Shown here piece after piece: positions 34,523 to 34,945 of a stretch of DNA of 34,945 nucleotides; position 1 is the first letter of the stretch; the number at the start of each line of letters is the position of its first letter. Under the pieces are notes generated by a model. The model ran no database searches and was not told where the DNA came from. It saw only the letters and a program-made list of their open reading frames with translations. The stretch is from Lachnospiraceae bacterium UBA7160 (GTDB lineage: Bacteria > Bacillota > Clostridia > Lachnospirales > Lachnospiraceae): the NCBI GenBank assembly GCA_002491565.1, contig DKWE01000059.1:6283-41227 (forward strand), written 5' to 3'. The position numbers were made by a program, and so were the translations under genes.

Positions 34523-34945
34523 GTCACGTCCCGCGAGGGGCGTGTGAGTAGAAATGATCCGTCCGGTATATTCATACGTTTCGTCATAAGTCACGTCCCG
34601 CGAGGGGCGTGTGAGTAGAAATTGCTGCGGGCAGGTTTTGGAGTAACCGAAATTGGTCACGTCCCGCGAGGGGCGTGTGAGTAGAAATTCTAGGCATAAA
34701 ATCATCTCCTTTCGGGTACAAGTCACGTCCCGCGAGGGGCGTGTGAGTAGAAATGCTTGAGGATTTATTGGGTATCCATCAGCGGACGTCACGTCCCGCG
34801 AGGGGCGTGTGAGTAGAAATGGTACCGGTACTGGAACCACGCCGCCCGTCTTTCGTCACGTCCCGCGAGGGGCGTGTGAGTAGAAATTGGAGCTGGATAC
34901 AGATGTACAGATTTCGTATAATGTCACGTCCCGCGAGGGGCGTGT
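34523..34945 (+). CRISPR. Type I-C CRISPR array, truncated by the window end
   Basis: Six full 33-nt repeats start at 34523, 34590, 34656, 34722, 34788 and 34855; a seventh begins at 34923 and is cut after 23 nt. All are identical, beginning GTCACGTCCCGCGAGGGG and ending GAGTAGAAAT. Spacers: 34556-34589 (34 nt), 34623-34655 (33), 34689-34721 (33), 34755-34787 (33), 34821-34854 (34), 34888-34922 (35). Each repeat forms an 8-bp hairpin (CACGTCCC with GGGGCGTG, one T-G wobble) around GCGA, leaving an 11-nt tail TGAGTAGAAAT. This matches the 5' handle made by Cas5c. The end nearest cas2 is leader-proximal, so the first spacers are the newest. No array repeats diverge, so the trailer end lies outside. 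Confidence 0.98.

Noticed and set aside
34454..34840. A 128-codon minus-strand open frame with a repeated Phe-Leu-Leu-Thr-Arg-Pro-Ser-Arg-Asp-Val-Thr unit
   Set aside because: It is the translation of CRISPR repeats and spacers, open by chance because spacing keeps the frame; there is no ribosome site.

Overview
The window looks like a chromosomal segment of a gut-type Firmicute, most likely a Lachnospiraceae member. Codon use is moderately GC, Shine-Dalgarno sites of the AGGAGG type precede almost every gene, the regulators are of the YesM/YesN type, and the CRISPR system is a compact type I-C. The genus cannot be named from the sequence alone. No rRNA, tRNA, transposase or prophage gene was seen.

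Positions 1-13.7 kb hold a plus-strand locus for using acidic plant (pectin-like) or uronate-containing glycans. It encodes a GH88 unsaturated glucuronyl hydrolase, KduI (broken by a 1-base frameshift), KduD, an unfamiliar protein with a discoidin-like fold, a GH43 enzyme, a sugar ABC importer (binding protein plus two permeases, no ATPase in the window), a YesM/YesN two-component system and a GH28 enzyme. All hydrolases here lack signal peptides, so the logic is import of oligosaccharides followed by cytoplasmic trimming. The GH88 product enters central metabolism through KduI and KduD.

Positions 13.7-23.2 kb hold a second glycan segment. A minus-strand ArsR-type regulator diverges from a GH2 enzyme, with a 19-bp perfect palindrome just downstream of the GH2 -10 box. 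Next come an ABC-F ATPase behind a promoter, short leader ORF and intrinsic terminator (a typical attenuation layout), a second GH43 enzyme, and a convergent secreted GH51 arabinofuranosidase.

Positions 23.2-26.6 kb are accessory: an AAA ATPase fused to a PD-(D/E)XK nuclease, a decayed AraC-family remnant, NudC, and an isolated mini-transcription unit (promoter, 27-codon ORF, terminator).

Positions 26.6 kb to the end hold a complete type I-C CRISPR-Cas locus in the order cas3-cas5c-cas8c-cas7c-cas4-cas1-cas2, then a leader and an array running off the window end. Six complete 33-bp repeats, a partial seventh and six spacers are visible. An in-frame GTG with an ideal Shine-Dalgarno inside cas8c marks the probable start of the small subunit Cas11c. 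The repeat hairpin leaves exactly 11 nt downstream, matching the 5' handle made by Cas5c.
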